Shown here: positions 22,949-25,645 of the stretch, one piece after another
Layout of the letters: each line of letters begins with the position of its first letter
Position numbering within the stretch: the first letter of the stretch is position 1
DNA from: Halarchaeoplasma sp046498385
Lineage (GTDB): Archaea > Thermoplasmatota > Thermoplasmata > Halarchaeoplasmatales > Halarchaeoplasmataceae
Reading direction: 5' to 3'
DNA length: 25,645 nucleotides
Assembly: GCA_046498385.1 (NCBI GenBank)
Contig: JAWOAU010000082.1
Location: forward strand, 1 to 25,645
The notes under the pieces: generated by a model
Databases searched by the model: none
Told to the model about the DNA's origin: nothing
Seen by the model: only the letters and a program-made list of their open reading frames with translations
Position numbers and translations under genes: made by a program

Positions 22949-22966
22949 ACAGGAATAAATTCCTGT
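22949..22966. repeat. ACAGGAA-family hairpin 3
   Basis: ACAGGAAT pairs perfectly with ATTCCTGT across AA; 8 bp arms. Confidence 0.65.
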
Positions 22967-22995
22967 TCTCAGCAAAAAGGCTTTTTACCGATATG

Positions 22996-23018
22996 CCCCA
23001 AAGGCTTTAGCCTTGGGG
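22996..23018. repeat. GC-rich hairpin near the end of the array
   Basis: CCCCAA-A-GGC pairs with GCC-TTGGGG around a TTTA loop, with one bulged A; 9 bp, probably the most stable stem of the array. Confidence 0.6.
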
Positions 23019-23052
23019 AATCCTCACGATGGAGGGTGTAAAAACCACCCTT

Positions 23053-23095
23053 TGGAATGATAGGATAACCATACATTTTTTAGTCGGTCATTCCA
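23053..23095. repeat. Long-loop inverted repeat closing the array
   Basis: TGGAATGA (23053-23060) and TCATTCCA (23088-23095) are perfect 8-bp inverted arms with a 27-base loop. About 110 bases follow before the next start codon. Confidence 0.55.
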
Positions 23096-23163
23096 CCGCA
23101 TGTCATGTATTTTACGTGGATCGACCTTCCTACCAGGTTCGAATATGATGGTTTCGTGGAAAC

Positions 23164-23171
23164 TTATTTAT
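23164..23171 (+). promoter_or_regulatory. TATA-like box of the MBL-rhodanese gene
   Basis: TTATTTAT lies about 36 bp before the ATG at 23204, with an AGGCGG ribosome-binding-like run between (23191-23196). Confidence 0.35.
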
Positions 23172-23203
23172 TGTTTCGTTTACGTAATAGAGGCGGAAAT
23201 ACG

Positions 23204-24553
23204 ATGTTAGAAAGGATAGGATCGGAAGGCTTGGCCCACTATTCGTATATTATCGGAGACCGGAACCAGGCAGCGGTTATAGACCCCAGGAGAGATGTTG
23301 AACGTTACATAGAGATAGCTGAAAGAGAAGGGATGACTATAACAGATATATTCGAGACCCATAGGAACGAAGATTACGTGATAGGATCTTGTGAACTTCG
23401 TTCCCGGACCGGTGGGAAGATATGGCACGCCGAAAAACAATTGGACTACGGTTACGGTTCCCTGGCAGAGGAAGGTAAAACGTGGAGTATCGGAAGGTTG
23501 AAACTAAAGGCGATGAACACACCTGGGCATACCCTTGGCAGTGTGAGTTACCTGCTTCATGACCCCGACGGAGAGCCCTGGATAATATTCACTGGCGATG
23601 CCCTATTTGCAGGAGATGTCGGCAGAGTAGATTTTTACGGAGAAGAAAGACTCAAGGAGATGTCCTTTAAACTGTACGATTCCATATTCAATAAAATACT
23701 TCCCCTGGGTGACGGTATAATCATTTGCCCGGCCCACGGCGCGGGTTCAGTTTGCGGGGAAAGCATCGCAGAAAGAGAATGGACCACCATAGGCATGGAA
23801 AGAAAGCGGAATACCAAGTTACAGGTGAGCAACAAAGAAGAGTTTTCTGAAAAAGCTGCCGAGATGAGAGAATATCCGCCGTACTTTGCGACCATGGAGA
23901 GGCTGAACCGGAATGGACCTGGATCGCTGTCTCAAGGAGAGAAACTTAAACACATGAATCCTGAGGAATTCCAGGAAGCCGCAGTGGAGTCGTTGATACT
24001 GGATGTTCGTTCGAACCTGAGCTTCGGCTCCGCCCACATCCCCGGCTCCATATCGATATGGTTAGACGGCGTACCAAGTTTTGCCGGCTGGTTTTTAACC
24101 TACGACAAGCCCGTACTCCTGGTGGGCGGAGATACATCGAAGGCGGTTACCTACCTTAGACGGATGGGGTTCGATAACGTGATAGGAACACTTTCAGGAG
24201 GCATGCTGGCCTGGCACATGTCCGGTAGAAAAAGTTGTTCCGTGAACACCTTAACCGTGCAGGAACTGTGCGGTATCATCGACGGAGATAAAAAACCTTG
24301 GATACTTGATGTGAGAAGTGAAGGTGAATTGGAAGAGAAGGGAGAGATCGAAGATGCCCATAATATACACCTGACCCGGATCCCTGAAAATATGCACGAT
24401 ATACCCAAAGACCGAGATATCTACATCTTTTGCGGAAGCGGTCTGAGATCCATGACCACTGCGAGTTTGTTGAAAAGAGAGGGCTGGGAAGAGCTGTATG
24501 TGGTCCTAGGAGGCATCCAAGGCTGGACTTCCACCACGTGCCCGTTGAAATAA
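23204..24553 (+). CDS. Metallo-beta-lactamase fold / double rhodanese protein, persulfide dioxygenase-like
   Basis: Probable sulfur-handling enzyme, 449 aa. The N-terminal MBL domain (1-240) resembles ETHE1-type persulfide dioxygenases: His53 (ETHRNEDYVIGS), His109 (NTPGHTLGS) and Asp132 (FTGDALFAGD) reproduce the iron triad, and His178 (CPAHGAG) is present. The usual HxHxDH is degenerate (HRNEDY), a variant I recall from a rhodanese-linked subfamily. Rhodanese 1 (about 255-345: LILDVRSNLSFGSAHIPGS) lacks the active Cys (GGD at 308-310); rhodanese 2 (about 348-447) keeps Cys410 in CGSGLRS. Start 23204 follows AGGCGG; the upstream extension is not family-like. Persulfide or thiosulfate chemistry is inferred. 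Confidence 0.85.
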   Translation: MLERIGSEGLAHYSYIIGDRNQAAVIDPRRDVERYIEIAEREGMTITDIFETHRNEDYVIGSCELRSRTGGKIWHAEKQLDYGYGSLAEEGKTWSIGRLKLKAMNTPGHTLGSVSYLLHDPDGEPWIIFTGDALFAGDVGRVDFYGEERLKEMSFKLYDSIFNKILPLGDGIIICPAHGAGSVCGESIAEREWTTIGMERKRNTKLQVSNKEEFSEKAAEMREYPPYFATMERLNRNGPGSLSQGEKLKHMNPEEFQEAAVESLILDVRSNLSFGSAHIPGSISIWLDGVPSFAGWFLTYDKPVLLVGGDTSKAVTYLRRMGFDNVIGTLSGGMLAWHMSGRKSCSVNTLTVQELCGIIDGDKKPWILDVRSEGELEEKGEIEDAHNIHLTRIPENMHDIPKDRDIYIFCGSGLRSMTTASLLKREGWEELYVVLGGIQGWTSTTCPLK

Positions 24554-24727
24554 TGGTGTTCCTCCCTTTATCGACAGATGGCATCGTGATTTATAGTGGA
24601 ATTGGTTTTGGAATTTTCGTATTCATATCACCTTCTAGCTTGCTGATCTGGAGATGTGATTATACCATCACGCTAAAAAAATCGATCTGGTCGTATCAAG
24701 TAACAGACGGAACTCGATACCCTAAAT

Positions 24728-24737
24728 CTTTTTATCC
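24728..24737 (+). promoter_or_regulatory. TATA box of the S9 peptidase gene
   Basis: CTTTTTATCC is centred about 26 bp before ATG 24759, suggesting a leaderless message. The rest of the 205-base gap from 24554 shows nothing I can name. Confidence 0.5.
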
Positions 24738-24758
24738 GTGTGATACGATACACAACCC

Positions 24759-25645
24759 ATGAAATCTGAAAGCATATCCGATTACAAGTTCCTGTCTAGC
24801 CCGAATTTTTCTCCCGACGGTAAACATCTCTGCTTTGCCTACCACGAGATGGATGTGAAGAACAACAAGTACCCCTCCACACTTTGGATCATGGATTCGA
24901 AGAGTCATGATACATACAAGCTGACAAACAGCGGTAAGGACAGCAGCTATGTCTGGTTGAATGATGAAGAGATCCTGTTCACATCCGGAAGGGATATGGG
25001 TGTGAAGGAGGACGATGAGGAGGATGAGGATAAGGACAAGACCAAATTCTTCAGGATCAACATACACGGCGGAGAGGCGGAGTATCTTTTTACGTTGCGT
25101 AAAAAGGTGAGCGGGATGAGGAAGTCTGATCTGGGTATCATACTTTCCATTTGGGAGAAGGTGCATGAGGAAAAGAAAGATAAAAAGGAGTTGAAGGAGG
25201 GGAAGGATTATCACGAACTCGATGAGATCCCGTTCTGGTCCAACGAGGAGGGTTTCTCCAACAAAAAAAGGAACCATCTTTATCTGTTGGACCTTGAATG
25301 TCAGGATATGAAATTGCTGGTGGGTGAGTACAAGTCCGTACAGAATTTCCATGTTGAAGAGGGTAAGATAAGTATAGTGCTGAGTGAGTATGAAGACAAG
25401 TACCAGGTACAGAACTTCCTGTATCTGTACGACCTTGATAGGGATAAACTAGATATGCTCGTCGAGGATGTTCTCGAGATCGGTGTTTCCCGTTTCTTTA
25501 ACGGGAATATACTCTTCGCTGCCACGGATATGAAGAGGATGGGTATCAACACTAACATGAACTTCTACCTGTACGATCTCAAAAAAGGAGAGTACAGGCG
25601 ATTGACGGATATGGACAGGTCCCTGGGAAACTCGCTTTTAACGGA
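24759..25645 (+). CDS. S9 family (acylaminoacyl/prolyl oligopeptidase-type) peptidase, 5' part
   Basis: Serine peptidase truncated by the window end; 295 codons are visible, all in the N-terminal beta-propeller that gates access to the active site. Propeller-type repeats are clear: SSPNFSPDGKHLCFAYHEMD near the start, SSYVWLNDEEILFTSGRD, and IPFWSNEEGFSNKKRNHLYLLDL, the last being typical of archaeal S9 acylaminoacyl peptidases. A very acidic loop (about 86-100) interrupts the propeller. The catalytic alpha/beta-hydrolase domain with Ser-Asp-His should lie beyond 25645. It has no signal peptide and is probably cytoplasmic. The start is supported by the TATA box about 26 bp upstream. Confidence 0.85.
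   Translation, partial: MKSESISDYKFLSSPNFSPDGKHLCFAYHEMDVKNNKYPSTLWIMDSKSHDTYKLTNSGKDSSYVWLNDEEILFTSGRDMGVKEDDEEDEDKDKTKFFRINIHGGEAEYLFTLRKKVSGMRKSDLGIILSIWEKVHEEKKDKKELKEGKDYHELDEIPFWSNEEGFSNKKRNHLYLLDLECQDMKLLVGEYKSVQNFHVEEGKISIVLSEYEDKYQVQNFLYLYDLDRDKLDMLVEDVLEIGVSRFFNGNILFAATDMKRMGINTNMNFYLYDLKKGEYRRLTDMDRSLGNSLLT

Larger units (their letters stand above)
22606..23095. repeat. Dense array of short inverted repeats; candidate structured RNA or palindromic element
   Basis: This gene-free stretch of about 490 bases contains at least a dozen hairpins almost end to end: 22611-22624, 22658-22671, 22706-22724, 22754-22778, 22776-22800, 22806-22826, 22838-22856, 22897-22923, 22928-22941, 22949-22966, 22974-22986, 22996-23018, 23033-23051 and 23053-23095. 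Three share the arm ACAGGAA/TTCCTGT (22776, 22806, 22949), one with a single G-T pair that remains paired in RNA. Two others are near-copies (TGGAAC-GA-GTTCCA and TAGAAC-AA-GTTCTA). No open frame of note exists on either strand. I recognise no RNase P, SRP, tRNA, CRISPR or riboswitch core. The palindromes leave the strand undetermined. Confidence 0.55.

Noticed and set aside
22606..23095. Possible CRISPR array
   Set aside because: The inverted repeats differ in length and sequence, spacing is irregular, and there are no uniform spacers or cas genes.
24732..25352. 206-codon minus-strand open frame at the window end
   Set aside because: It is antisense to the S9 peptidase propeller, whose family motifs are clear on the plus strand.

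Overview
The window comes from an archaeon, most likely a euryarchaeote in the broad sense. It carries sn-glycerol-1-phosphate dehydrogenase (archaeal lipid backbone), both subunits of topoisomerase VI, an archaellin, UPF0179, an archaeal Thi4 and an NcsA/TtuA-type tRNA thiolase. Promoters look archaeal: purine-rich BRE plus TATA boxes about 26-27 bp ahead of the start codon. Bacterial-type genes (DnaK/DnaJ/GrpE, catalase, DUF454) are interspersed. I cannot name the genus; an uncultivated Thermoplasmatota- or methanogen-related lineage would fit.

Layout. 173-841: an isolated archaellin. 1180-2772: a PAS-GAF-PAS sensory protein without an output domain, convergent with an unknown acidic helical protein (2779-3690, minus). 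3896-9149: a proteostasis island, reading hsp20, a Phr-like heat-shock regulator, a second (GvpH-like) Hsp20, grpE, dnaK and dnaJ. A perfect 19-bp operator-like palindrome lies ahead of hsp20 and a terminator-like hairpin follows it. 9146-13167 (minus): UPF0179 with egsA, thi4, and two unknown membrane proteins. 13231-17213 (plus): ncsA, top6B, top6A. 17210-17974 (minus): aspartate dehydrogenase. 18086-18811: a six-helix membrane protein built of three rotor c-subunit-like hairpins. 18849-20294 (minus): IMP dehydrogenase. 20356-21022: the frameshifted remains of a SemiSWEET transporter leading into a DUF454 gene. 21074-22573: catalase. 22574-23203: about 630 bp without a gene, packed with short inverted repeats. 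23204-24553: a metallo-beta-lactamase/double rhodanese protein. 24759-end: a truncated S9 peptidase.

How it works together. The chaperone island looks like one regulon: a Phr-type repressor encoded inside the cluster probably binds the palindrome in the hsp20 leader, with the hairpin after hsp20 setting a high hsp20 to operon ratio. Catalase and the sulfur-handling MBL-rhodanese protein suggest exposure to peroxide and sulfide/persulfide. Most other genes are housekeeping (lipids, thiamine, NAD, GMP, tRNA thiolation, DNA topology). The parts least explained by known families are the hairpin-dense region at 22606-23095, the orphan triple-hairpin c-subunit-like protein, and the sensor with an unrecognised N-terminal domain.
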